NCBI RefSeq assembly: GCF_021869535.1
Contig: NW_026262668.1
Coordinates: 67,477,558 to 67,541,557 of the forward strand
DNA length: 64,000 bases
Source of the DNA: Mytilus californianus
Lineage: Eukaryota > Mollusca > Bivalvia > Mytilida > Mytilidae
Direction: 5' to 3'
Of this stretch, positions 44,864-55,692 are shown piece by piece. Both the position numbers and the translations under genes were made by a program. The notes beneath the pieces were generated by a model, which was not told where the DNA came from, made no database searches, and saw only the letters and a program-made list of their open reading frames with translations. Numbering within the stretch: position 1 is the first letter of the stretch; each line of letters opens with the position of its first letter.

Positions 44864-45544
44864 TTAAAAGAATATTCCTATATGAAATGTATTACATATA
44901 TTTAAAGATATCTGTGATGGGTTCTTCTGAAGTAAACCATCTATATCATGTTCACTTAAATACTGCTGCATTACATACCCCAGGTTTCTCAATAAATCAC
45001 AGTTTATAATTGGTTGTGCTGATTTCTCAACAATACGTGTCTTTTCTGTTGTGATGACCACCGAATGCTGTATTTCAGAGGTACTTCTAGCTTTAATGTG
45101 TACTGCTGGAAATGTATTTGTACTTTCACTAATATCTGTTTCGTTGATTTCAATTATTGGACTTGTATACCACGTCTCTGTCATTGTTATCTGACTGGTT
45201 GATTCTATCTGAAGGGTCCATGTAGACTGTGGAATCACATCTATGTACGGCCTAGTTTTGTTTTCAATCAATCGAGATGTTAAGGTTTGGTAAGTATTTG
45301 CTGGTATATTTTCTGTAGAATGTACTGCATTTGAAACCATACTCGTCATCAATGGTTTATTCCCATCGTATAAGGACGAAGTCATTGTCGGCATTAGATT
45401 GTTCATATTATTGTTGAGATGCAGATCTGTGGTATATCCCGGATTTCTTCCTTGTTTATTAATACTACTATTTTTGCTGCTCAGGAGGAGCAGTGTTTCG
45501 GATTTTGTAACACAAATAATGAACAGGAGGAATGAAGGAATCAT
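44864..45544 (-). CDS. Ser/Thr-rich secreted protein, 226 aa
   Basis: An uninterrupted frame with a clear signal peptide (MIPSFLLFIICVTKSET) from the ATG at 45544. Residues about 40-185 are rich in Ser, Thr and Asn with few charges clustered, mucin-like, with N-glycosylation sequons such as NSS at 25. The C-terminal 40 residues differ: NCDLLRNLGYVMQQYLSEHD, possibly a short helical domain. Cysteines are scarce. I do not recognise the family. A donor-like GTATGT at 44978-44973 in phase 2, with a possible acceptor ATATTTCAG at 44603, would replace the tail by a 13-residue exon ending CNPGQWT, so the true C-terminus is uncertain. A decayed tandem copy lies 2.5 kb away at 42535-43060. Confidence 0.78.
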   Translation of the reverse strand: MIPSFLLFIICVTKSETLLLLSSKNSSINKQGRNPGYTTDLHLNNNMNNLMPTMTSSLYDGNKPLMTSMVSNAVHSTENIPANTYQTLTSRLIENKTRPYIDVIPQSTWTLQIESTSQITMTETWYTSPIIEINETDISESTNTFPAVHIKARSTSEIQHSVVITTEKTRIVEKSAQPIINCDLLRNLGYVMQQYLSEHDIDGLLQKNPSQISLNICNTFHIGIFF

Positions 45545-45599
45545 CTTCTATCTTGATGAACCTGATATAAATACAAATAGAAAATATAAAAGCACTGGG

Positions 45600-46210
45600 A
45601 ATAGTTCTTATATATATATATATATATATATTAATCTAGAATAAAACAGGTGGCAGCAAGTCTTAATAATATTAATTAACTAACCTTCAAATAAAGAAGA
45701 GAGTATTTTCAAACATTGAGAGAAAGGGTGTACATTTATTTGTTTTTCATGTATAATTTGTTTATACTTACGTGATAAATTCTTTTACATTCGTTTAACA
45801 CTGACCTGTAATTAATTGTGTTGTTTATTTAATACATAGCCCACTATCCCACATTTCATATTTTGAACATGATATAACTTTGTGGAAACATTGACAAGGA
45901 ACATTTTCTGTGATTTCTGCAGCTACATTTTGTGGTTAATTCTTATTTCTTTGTATAGTTCTCCCGCATATTCATATTTTCCGAATTATTTTTCTTCTTT
46001 TTTTTGTTACCTTTTCACGATCTTGATGTTTATACCTATTGTTTGTTTTACAATTTTGTGTTTTCTTGTCCTTGCAGTTCGTGCCTTGGAAATATTTTTT
46101 TTTCAAATGCTACTTGTGCAAACGATTATTGACCTTGTTGTTAATACATCCCATTGCCAAATATTTCAAACAAAAATCAAAAAGAAACAGCATTGATGAA
46201 TATGCTCCAC
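45600..46210. repeat. Upstream flank of the intact gene; duplicated segment, copy 2
   Basis: Counterpart of 43061-43690. It contains a (TA)n run at about 45610-45632 that copy 1 lacks. As the 5' flank of the minus-strand gene at 44864-45544 it should include the promoter, but I see no firm TATA or initiator placement. Confidence 0.78.
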
Positions 46211-46599
46211 AGCTACATATATGATACCCAAGGTAAATATATAAAAGTGACTCAAATCTATCATTTCGGGTAATCTAATTTTGTTATAGTTTTATAGGAC
46301 CATTTGTACAGTTGTGTATTTTGAAACTTACCTGAAACTAGACTGCTACGTGATGACATGAACACTGCAACCAACCACTATGTGCCATTTCTGTTCACGT
46401 ATAAAACAGAAATGATGACTATTCTTCACGTCGGAGTGGTATGTTTGAGATGTCAGACTAGATAATAACCAGGTTTAAGTATAATGATACAACCTTAAAG
46501 CTCAAATCACCTGCTTTTTCGAAGATTCCAATGTACATTAGGGTAGGTAGGTCTACACGAGATTTAAAAAAAAAATAACCAAGAAATAGTAGTCTAAGT

Positions 46600-46985
46600 G
46601 CTGACTTGGATGTAAAGAGATGGTCACCTGGAATTCTCCCTTTCCGGCTGTAAAACCCCTGCTAAATTGGGGCGGCCTTTTGATTGTGTGGATCTATAAA
46701 TACATAGCCACGTCAGGCCGGAATAAGGATGTTAAATCCGATGCATTGTGAAGGATGAGTGTCACGTTCTCTGCACATTAAAAGACCCTTGCAACAACTC
46801 TTGAAGTGTCCTTAAGGCACCTGTTACAAGACTAACTTTATGCCTCCAACAAATCGGTTTTTAATTCCGGTCGGCCTACGATGCTGAACCCCCTAATGTA
46901 TTTATTGTTATTGGTTTCTCGTACTGAATATGCAGGATATAATTGCCACTGGATGTTTGCGAAGCAACAATCAATCAAAACATTT
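46600..46985 (+). mobile_element. SINE-like element
   Basis: Aligns with the split copy at 48718-48817 plus 51060-51362. Shared blocks: TGGTCACctgGa..TTC, GTAAAACC, ATAGCCACgtcaGG against CGCAGCCACATACGG, GATGTTAAATCCGATGC against GACGTTAAATCTGATAC, AGACCCTTGCAACAACTCTT, TTCCGGTCGGCCTACGATGC, and the tail AATTGCCACTGGATGTTTGC with CAACAATCAATCAA. The tail type is shared with molluscan V/Meta-SINEs such as RUDI; I cannot confirm the family name. Confidence 0.68.
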
Positions 46986-48817
46986 TATATTACTGTATAT
47001 GAAATTTCCTTTTATACGACTGTATATGAAATTTCCATGTGTTTCAATACGGAAGCATGATAGTGATCTAAATGACAATACGTATATTTCTTACCGTGTT
47101 ACCGGAAAACATAAATTTTATGCATTCAGACCATCCATCGGCTTTGAAATGAATTTTTTGGCATTGAAAACTGACTTCGAAAATTAACATGACAATACAA
47201 ATCAGATAATTAATCAAGAGAATTTCTGAAATAAATATAGTGAATGCAAGATTTAGGAACGGAAAAAGAAATGAAGAGTTAATGATATTAAAATAAAAAG
47301 AACAAATAACCATCCTATGATTAAATATTAAATACATAAATTCTCTTGCTACTATATATTATGGATTTTTAACTTCAACCTAACCGGAAGTTTTAATAAT
47401 CGGTAATGGTCAATTAAAAAGAACACGAAGGAAAAAAAGATTGAATTTTTGAGGCAATAGAAGAGTTTCAAAATGTATGTCCACTATAACATGATCGTAG
47501 GTTAAACAATCGAGTTCATTTGTAAGAAGATTGTTTAATCCTAATAGTATGAAGAAACAAGTTTTGTTGCTTTGTCCTTTGTGGATTTCTGCTCCGTTCA
47601 TTATATAAAGTTTCTATTATAATTTTTTGGTGAAAAGAAAATATAGTAAAGGTACATAAAACAATGTAAAATCGATTGTCCCTTTAATATGCTTTTTTTA
47701 GAAATGAGGTTATTAAATATCAAAAAGGAAAATAAAGAAAATTTATTTTGCGAAAGATGCATTAAAATAGAGCGAGACAACCCTACAACAAAAATCCGAA
47801 ACATAAATAAAAGAGTAAACGATTAGAACAAAGAAAGCAAGTTCTTTTAGAAGGTTCAGTGAAATGTGGGGTTAACCGGGTTTAAAGATTTCTAACATTC
47901 TAAGGTCTAGACTAATCTCATAGTTAGATGTGAAAAGTAATGATTGAATGAGTTTCATGTGAATAATCTTTCAACAGCTTTCTAGACAAGGATATGTTCA
48001 CTGATGATGTTAACATGGAACTATGTTGTACAATATCGAAACCCGGAATTTTAAGGATCTAGCTCACACGATTTAAGTTCACACGAAAAACCTTTCAATC
48101 TTCATTGTTTAATGCATGTTATTGAAAGACCATTTAACCAGTTGTGTTCATCCAGTTGAGTGTGTAATTGTTTGAGTGCATATGTTTTGGTTTGATAAAC
48201 AGACACAAATAATTCAAGGAATAATAGTCTAAAGTATATCAATTTAACAGTAAAAACCGAAACACATCTATTAAACGAAAGTCTCAATTTCATAAGGAAT
48301 GATATCTATGCAATCAAACCGATTGATGATATTTTTACAACACATCAATCTATTACATCTGAAAATTTATTATTTTATACATATTCCAGAACCAAAGACG
48401 AAAAACAACAATACACGTGTAAAAATAGCAATACAAAAAAAAAAACAACTATCATCCATTCTTCGCATCTAAATATGGTGTTAGTTGCGTTAGTTCCATC
48501 TTGATTTAGTTTAATAAATAACACGACTTATCGTCCTTTAGACAGACAGAATAACAAGTGGGAGAAACAAAATTATCGAGGTTTAAAGTTCAATTCGGAA
48601 AAACAACCACGTGTAAGAATGGAAAGAGAATCAAGATCCGATTTGTTAAGCAAAAATTCAGAATTACCAATGGAACTTCCTTTCGTTCGAGCACCCAGTG
48701 GTGACCGGGGAATAGAAATATGGTCACTTTGGTCTTCTTCCGACCAGCAGTAAAATCTTGCCTAAGTGTTGCGTCCGTTTGGCTGTACAGGATGTACAAG
48801 TACGCAGCCACATACGG

Positions 48818-50760
48818 TGACGAAGAACATGTAAATTTACCCGAATTTAAAACAAAAACTTATAGTAAATTTTCGGAAATCAAAATAAATACACAAGAAA
48901 TCATAGATATTATCCAGATATTAGATCCAAACAAGGCATCAGGCCCAGATGTGATCAGCCATAAAATGCTTAAGTTATGTCCGGAAAAGGTTGCAGTTCC
49001 GCTAAACATTATATTCAATAAATCTTTAAGAGAAGGCAAATATCCAACCAGTTGGAAGATAGCTAATTTAATACCTATTTTCAAAAAGGGGGATTCATCC
49101 TTGCCTTCAAATTACAGACCAATTTCTCTTATTAGTTGTGTTAGAAAAGTAATGGAAAGAGTTGTTTTAAGCACTTGTATAATCATCTACACGCTTACAA
49201 ATTAATTTATGAATATCAATCCGGATTTCTTCCCCAAAATTCAACTGTTCATCAACTTTTAGAAATATACAACTGCATCTTAAACTCTTTGGAAAAAACA
49301 GAAATAAACTGTTTTGTATTCTGTGATTTCTCTAAAGCGTTTGACAAAGTTTGGCATAGAGGTCTTATTCACAAACTGAAAGCCTATGGTATTGATGGAA
49401 CCTTATTACAGTGGTTTGAAGATTATCTGCATGACAGGAAACAAAGAGTAGTACTGAATAATTCGTCCTCCTCCTTTTGTAATGTGTCAGCAGGTGTACC
49501 CCCAGGGATCTGTTTTGGGCCCTCTTCTCTTTGTTTTATATATTAATGATATTGCTGATACGCTTACATCGCTGTGTAGGCTATTTGCAGACGACACTTC
49601 ATTCAGTTATTCCGGTAGCGATGGTGAACAGATTAAATCTGTGATCGACCGCGACCTGAAAGAGCTGGATGTTTGGTCAACTAAATGGCTTATGTCATTT
49701 AATCCTGATAAAACAGAAATTATGATATTTTCAAATATTGAGATACCAGATCTCAACTTTTCCCTAAATGATAAAACTATCCCTATAAATACATCGCATA
49801 AGCACCTGGGAGTTACCTTTAGTTGTGACGCAAAATGGAACAATCATATTGAAAGTATAATTACAAGTGTAAAGAAACACCTTAATGTTCTGCGTAAACT
49901 TAAATATCGACTGTCTCGTAATAATTTAGAAAAACTTTATCTAGTTTTTATTAGACCCATTTTTGAATATGCTACGGAAGTGTGGGATAATTGTGGGATA
50001 TGTTATTCAAATAAATTAGAAAAATTTGCAATTGGAAGCCGCAAGAATTGTAACAGGTCTACCAATCTTCACTAAAACTGATACTCTGTACTCTGAGGTT
50101 GGCTGGGAATCTTTATATGAAAGACGAAGAAGGAGAAAATTACAGATGTTTTATAATACAAATAAAAAACATGCACCTCAGTACCTGTGTAATCTTGTCC
50201 CCCCATGTATACAAAGTACAACCAACTATCCGTTGCGAAACGGTCAAAATATCATTGTTCCATTTTGTAGACTTTCCCTTACCACTGAATCTTTTATTCC
50301 ATCCACAATACGAGAATGGAATAAGCTTGACTTAAAAATTCGAAACACCGACTCTATATCTAAATTTAAGAGAGAATTGAAAAATGAAAGTGTTCAGAGT
50401 AGAGTTGCGCCGTATTATATGTACGGTCCGAGGAAACTGAATATTATTTTAACTCAATTGCGATGTTCCGCTTCATTTTTGAACTCTGACCTTTTCAAAG
50501 CTAACATTATACTGGATCCTTCGTGTCAGTGTGGGTCTGATATTGAGGATGTTCATCATTTTCTTTTAGTTTGCCCAAAATACACTACATGTAGAGAAAT
50601 TTTACTTAACAATCTTAATTGGCTTACTGAAAACTTTATTATTGATACTAAACTATTAACTTGCGGAGATCTTGAACTTTCGAATGAACAAAATCTCCTA
50701 ATTTTCAAACATGTTCAAGATTTTATTAAAATGTCTAACAGATTTCTAGTACCTTCATAA
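48818..50760 (+). pseudogene. LINE reverse transcriptase with three frameshifts
   Basis: Motifs in order: PNKASGPD (about 48928), NYRPISLIS, the catalytic FCDFSKAFDKVW (about 49318), GSVLGPLLFVLYIND (about 49506) and FADD (49584-49595), followed by the thumb region HKHLGVTF and a C-terminal C-x-C-x8-HH-x5-C motif (CQCG...HHFLLVC, near 50526-50572). Three single-base shifts break it: loss of a T in the T-run near 49165, an extra C in the C-run near 49500, and an extra T near 50027. All are in homopolymer runs, so sequencing error must be considered. The last piece runs open for 244 codons to the TAA at 50758-50760. The usual upstream endonuclease is absent. Confidence 0.88.
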
Positions 50761-51051
50761 AATATTATTGCTACCGGCACGGATGATAATCACCATCAAA
50801 CCTAAGTCAACATCACAGAAAATATAATTTGCTTCTTTTCTTTTCCTCCTTTTCCATTCTTCTTGTTCTTTTTTTCTTTTTATTTATAGTTCGTATAATA
50901 TTTAATGAATTTGTTAGCTTTACATGCATGCTCATAATGTTATTATTGTATATATACTTGTATTGTAATATGGAGAAGACTTCATAAGTATGATTTACTT
51001 GTGTCTCATCCATTTTGCTGATATTTAGCAAATAAAATATGTTTAAACTAA
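48818..51051 (+). mobile_element. 5'-truncated non-LTR retrotransposon with target-site duplication
   Basis: A 2,234-bp LINE copy flanked by ACATACGG at 48810-48817 and 51052-51059. The endonuclease region is missing; the copy starts just before the reverse transcriptase domain. Its 3' UTR (50761-51051) ends with AATAAAATATG and a short AT tail rather than long poly(A). The precise duplication and the few lesions indicate a fairly recent insertion. The clade is not certain; the layout fits the Jockey/CR1-like group. Confidence 0.88.
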
Positions 51052-51362
51052 ACATACGGTTAGAATGGGGACGTTAAATCTGATACCTCGTGTAAAGAGT
51101 TCATGCTCTTTCCATGTTGAGAGAGAACCCTTGCAACGTTTCTTTGAGGGGTCCGTATGTGACCTTTTGCAAGGTAACATTTCTGTCTCTATCCAATATA
51201 CCCTCATTTCCCAGTGGCTGACCTAATTTCCCCAACCTTCATCCCGGACGGCCTCTATTACAGGGAATGCATATTATATGTATTGTTAATTTCTGTTCTC
51301 AACATGAACATGCATAAACTAATTGCCACTGCACGTTAAGCAACCAACAATCAATCATCCTT

Positions 51363-52348
51363 TCCTCCGTCCACATTTTGTGTGTTGTTCTTCTCTCCTC
51401 TTTGATACGGTAATACTAATAAATTTGTGAATGTAATGCATTGCAAAATGTATTATACATTTAAAAACTTAGAATTCTCAAACAATTTATTCTACTCATA
51501 CTTCTAATATATTTGTGTACACCAAACGTCTATGGTTGTATCAAAGAATAAACAATTCAAGTGACAACTTTTAATGATTAAATTGCTTGGTATTATAAAA
51601 TAAGGCTTTTCTGGGAAGTAATACTTCTTGTACTGAAATAACTCCAACCCCCTTACCAAAAAAAAATGTGAAAAATAGTTGCTTACATCCTCGTCATTTG
51701 GACTCTTGTGGATACATGTAGTTATCTCATTGACAATCATACTATTTCTCCTTATTTTATAAAATCTACGCAAGCCTAAAAAAAAAAACCATTCCAATGT
51801 GACGTGCTTCTTACGCTTTGTAAACAACACCGTGATAAAATTCTCGATATATCTATACTTAGCGCAGACTCAGAGATATACATAATAATGGCTGTTATAA
51901 TATACCTCCCACGTAAATCCACATGTATCGTAACCTATTTGCAAACGCAATACCGATTTTGTTGTGTTAAAAATTGTGATTGAAAAAAAGACTACAGAAC
52001 CTTTATTCTTATTATGATGCATAATAAAAAGAATTAATACATTAGAGCTCGGAGAAATGTACAAAATCAAAATCAAATAAAATTCCGCGAAAATCCATTA
52101 ATGCTTTTGGCGCATTAAAGTCATTACAAAACATGACGTCGTACAAATGAAAACGCTAAAGCTGAAGGTTTCCCGTTACGTGAACCATCGAAATTCGGAT
52201 AGTATTGCATTGAAATGAAGTTTTGAGGCAGGTGTTGTTTTATTTTCTACTCTATTGCATTATTCCCACATCTACTGTTTTCAGCAAGTCAACATGGTGG
52301 CTCCTTAGTGACGAAATGTCAACTGTTGATTTGACGGTAGCTTACGAC
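51363..52348. other. R1 fragment; otherwise no gene
   Basis: An R1 tail end (ATCTCATTGACAATCATAC) is at about 51722-51745. ORFs at 51504-51830 and 51870-52076 show no recognised content. Confidence 0.45.
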
Positions 52349-52502
52349 AAAATAATTCATGGAAGCCTTAGATTTGTTGGAAATTCACACATGACCTGGG
52401 CCGTGATATTCGAATTTTATCCTGAGCGTTAAAATTAACGAATATCACGGCCCAGGCCATGTGTAAATTTCGAACAAATCTATGGCTTCCATGAATTATT
52501 TC
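52349..52502. repeat. Imperfect palindrome, about 69-bp arms
   Basis: The left arm 52349-52417 (AAATAATTCATGGAAGCCTT, CACATGACCTGGGCCGTGAT) is mirrored by 52432-52501 (ATCACGGCCCAGGCCATGTG, GGCTTCCATGAATTATTT) around a loop of about 14 bp. A few mismatches and one indel are present. It could fold into a long hairpin in single-stranded DNA or RNA. Confidence 0.92.
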
Positions 52503-52809
52503 TTAAATATACACAAATCATCGAAATCCTTTGACTGCTGATTACCTAGAGTAATATTCATAAAGGGGAGGTTAAGCATGGGTCATGAGCCGATGTCTAC
52601 CTTTAATACTGACTTATGGATCCAAGACTCAACGAACGAAACGTTATTCAAACGATTTTTGGCGTGTTTGGAATCGTGTATTTTAGTCTTTCATTACAAG
52701 TGAATTTTTTTTTCTTCACTACACAAATAAAAGTTATATCAAGCCTCTTCTTTTTACACTCCTGTCAGAAGATTATGGGACACAAGTATTATTTAAAGTT
52801 CGATCCAGT

Positions 52810-54125
52810 CAAAAACAGATAATAATAATAAGTAAGCTTTATTTAGAGTCGTCATAGTATAAAAACAAGGACATAACATAAGGTCTATTGAGCTTTTAAC
52901 CGACATTAAAATGCATAACAATACAATACATAATTAGCATACAATAAATTACATAACACAAAAATGAAGCCCTATAATTAAGCATGGTAGTAATAAGCAG
53001 ATTATAAGCATGATAAGCTAGGTATTAAAGCTAAAAGCATATCAAGATGTTAACGAAGCATGATGAGAAAGCTGGTAAAATGCATTGCATAAAATATTAA
53101 AATATAGGATATGATCTAAATGGTAAAAATTTAACATAATGTATAATTAATAAATAATCTGCATAAACTGTGCACTAACAGTCATTTACATTCCATGGCT
53201 TTAAAATATTATTAAACTGACTGAAATTAGCATTTTTTCTAAAATCATCACGTAGATCATTCCATAAAACAGCAGCTGTATATTTAAAAGAGTTCTTACC
53301 ATAGGTTGATGTTCAAACTCTATGTATATCTACAATATTAGAATATCTAAAACTATATTTACACATCTTTCAGTACAACTAAATCATGTAAACATGGTGG
53401 TGACAATTTATATAAAATTTAAAAAAATTCAATAGCCATGTTACGCATTTGTCTAATTTTCAGTGATGGAACCTTTGATCGTACAAACAATTCATCATAC
53501 GAACTAACATAGTTTTGTTATATAAATCGTGAAGCCCTTTCCAGAATATTTTGTAATTTAGTGGTATTATTTTTGTTGCAAAAATGCCATGCCAAAGGAA
53601 AAAAAATAAAATTAGATAAAATAAATGTGTGAAAAATGGTCAATTTATTGAATTTAGTAAGATAGCAACCAATGCTCTTTAAAACATTCAGTTGTTGAGA
53701 TGCTTTACGACAAATATTTTAATGTAGTGATTAAAACTAAGTTGATAAGGGAGCAACCATTTAACTTCAAGGGGGGGGTATGGTTTTTTGTCTGAGTCAG
53801 AATTTTTTTTCGCGCAAAGCACTATAAGGTATGGGGAAAATCTGGATTCAGAATATTTGTTTTGGTCATCTGCTTGACCGCAATATTTTTTGGGGATCAG
53901 AATATTTTTTTAGAAAAAAACCATAACCTCCCCCCATCCCAATTGAAGTTAAATGGTCGTTCCCTAATCAATATCAATACCTAAAAACCAGACAATCTCA
54001 TCGCATGATATTTTAGCTGACTGTATATTAAAAACAGGCTTCTTTGCAAATGTTTTATTTCCAACTGCAATGGCTAGGAATTTATCATACAATGATTTCA
54101 ATTTTACCATTTCTGTGTTGCAGCA
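52810..54125 (-). pseudogene. LINE relic, reverse transcriptase C-terminal region
   Basis: Reading the minus strand, frames with several shifts spell a CR1/L2-like C-terminal region: ISCDEIVWFLGIDIDYQ (about 54010-53965), LSFNHYIK after the MITE, ILERASRFIYK, IRQMRNMAIE, YGKNSF.YTAAVLWNDLRDD and NANFSQFN. The 3' end carries a TTATTATTATT-type tail near 52819-52832, next to AATAAAG. The family differs from the plus-strand LINE at 48818. The relic is split by a MITE at 53749-53964 and has several stops, so it is older. Confidence 0.82.
53749..53964. mobile_element. 216-bp MITE inserted in the LINE relic, TAA duplication
   Basis: Flanked by TAA at 53746-53748 and 53965-53967. The left end GGGAGCAACCATTTAACTTC and the reversed right end GGGAACGACCATTTAACTTC differ at two positions, and the homology extends through G-rich runs to ATGGTTTTTT on both sides. 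Removing the element and one TAA restores the LINE frame IDIDYQLSFNH exactly, which proves an insertion and sets its boundaries. Its ends resemble the MITE at 13896-14196. Confidence 0.93.
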
Positions 54126-54500
54126 TTCCAGCAGCACCTGCAGATGGAGTATATATGCCAGCCTTGACTAAGGGTTGTTGCTGCTTACAAGGAACCAATG
54201 GTTTTGAACGGTAAAGTTGATGCATCCATTCGACAGTTTAAAGGACGCCATCATGATTTGTTTGACCGTATGGAATATCTGTGTCAAATATGACCACGGA
54301 TATGTTTCACTTTTTATGGCAACAGGCTCGGTTTCCTTTCCTCGATGATTACATCACCATTTTTTTAATAATAGATGCCAATAGTAGAGCCAAGTCTTGT
54401 TTTAAATGGGTTGGAGTTTTTTTTGTTGCTTTTGTTGTTGTATTGTGTACTATTATATTTTTCCGTGTTTGCGTTGTTTTTACCGGTAATAGTCATGTCT
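54126..54500 (+). pseudogene. Penelope-like element C-terminal relic
   Basis: Broken frames spell fragments of the Penelope end region: APADGVYMPALTK, then after shifts RQFKGRHHDLFDRM and VSNMTTDMFHFL near 54220-54310. A tail with GTTGTTGTATTGTGTACTAT follows, similar to 34690-34720. The 75-codon ORF at 54281-54508 is part of this relic, not a host gene. Confidence 0.75.
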
Positions 54501-55029
54501 ATCCTTGATTCAGGAAAACATTTTTCTCATTCTAACCTGTTATATTGAGTAAAGTTTAATGTTTAGAGAATTTACAGTATCGATTGAAGTATACATTGGT
54601 GATGTCGTGGGGGTAAGATAAGAGACATTGGCCATACCTTTATTGTGTTATTCCACTAATCGATGGATTTGAACAGGAGTAGCATCACGTCAACGAGACT
54701 ACAATTCAACAATAGAAGATGACTAAATTTAACGCAGTCATTATGAAGTTACCATAGTTACGATGTGACTTTTGTCTAATGTTGCACTATCGGTCTTCTT
54801 AATATGGAAAATTTATGCAAAAGTGTATTCTCCTCAATGCCGCTTTAAATTTCATTTGTTTCATCTATGCTTTTATTGTCTGTGTTTTGTCTTTAAACGT
54901 TTGATCGTGATCAGTTAAAATTTAGTATACGCCCGTCGAAGACGAAACGTATTATAATATACCTATGTCCGTCCGTCCGCACGTCCGTCCGTCCGTCAAC
55001 ACTTCGTATGATAACTCAAATTCGTTTTA
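54501..55029. other. Non-coding; GTCC microsatellite at array edge
   Basis: No gene. From about 54925 the block ACGCCCGTCGAAGACGAAAC, ATATACCTATGTCCGTCCGT and (GTCC)n at 54966-54998 looks like a dispersed repeat end common in invertebrates by recall. It is followed directly by the first X element of the array. Confidence 0.55.
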
Positions 55030-55692
55030 GGTAGCAATACACAGTTAGGAGTTTGGTTTCGCATTTTGGCCCCGGTGGATTTTTCAAATATGAAAGTTAT
55101 TGTGTAATAAAATTCATTTTTAGACAGCTGAGTACTAATTTAGCCTTCAAAGGTGGTTTATAAGAACATCAAGATTATTTTTTACATGTTTTATGGGCTA
55201 TTTTCTGTTTGACTCTCCGTGTTTTCATAGCTAGACCGGTCATCGGTCCAGAAATTAATGTAATGTTTACAAACACTTTTTTTCTACACGAAGTTTTTGA
55301 CGCAATTTTACAAAAAAATGAGATGAAAGACATATGATTTTCATTGGATTTATTGAAAGATATATGTAAACAGTTTCAGAAAAGGTATTACTTGAAGTGA
55401 TTGAAATTCTACTTTTGGTCAAATTTTGGGAAAATATGTGACATCTTTTCCCCCCTTTTTGCTATATTTTATAAAAAAAAAATGCAGATTGTTGCCATGG
55501 ATACACCAAAAAGAAATTATATTTTACCATTTTATATACTGGATATGAAATCTATGGAAGATTCTGATTACATACATATGCACATATATGACACAAACAG
55601 TAAGCTTAATATTGCAAGAAGGCAATGAAAAGGGGATGGTAAAATTTATGAGGGAAAATTTTAACATTTTTTCCTAACTGTTTATTGCTACC
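55030..55692. mobile_element. X element, copy 1: TIR element inside the satellite
   Basis: A 663-bp element whose 21-bp ends are inverted repeats with one mismatch: it starts GGTAGCAATACACAGTTAGG and the reversed right end is GGTAGCAATAAACAGTTAGG. Copy 1 is flanked by TTA on both sides (55027-55029 and 55693-55695), as expected for a target-site duplication of PIF/Harbinger type (inference). No transposase. The 75-codon ORF at 55401-55628 recurs in all copies; its composition shows no domain and its conservation follows from recent amplification. Confidence 0.85.

Larger units (their letters stand above)
48718..51362 (+). mobile_element. SINE-like element split by a LINE
   Basis: The 5' part is 48718-48817 and the 3' part 51060-51362; joined across the LINE they align with the uninterrupted copy at 46600-46985. 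The 8-bp ACATACGG at the break is duplicated on both sides. This tells the order of events: SINE first, LINE later. The frame that appears to start at 48720 and run into the LINE is a chance fusion over this junction. Confidence 0.82.

Noticed and set aside
45399-45644. 81-codon plus-strand ORF
   Set aside because: Antisense to the signal-peptide end of the intact Ser/Thr-rich gene and runs into the (TA)n tract.
48720-48817. N-terminal extension of the LINE reading frame
   Set aside because: It lies outside the target-site duplication and aligns with the SINE-like repeat at 46600; the fusion is accidental.
54966-55000. (GTCC)n run as a CRISPR-like or regulatory array
   Set aside because: A simple microsatellite in a eukaryotic genome; no spacers or conserved site architecture.
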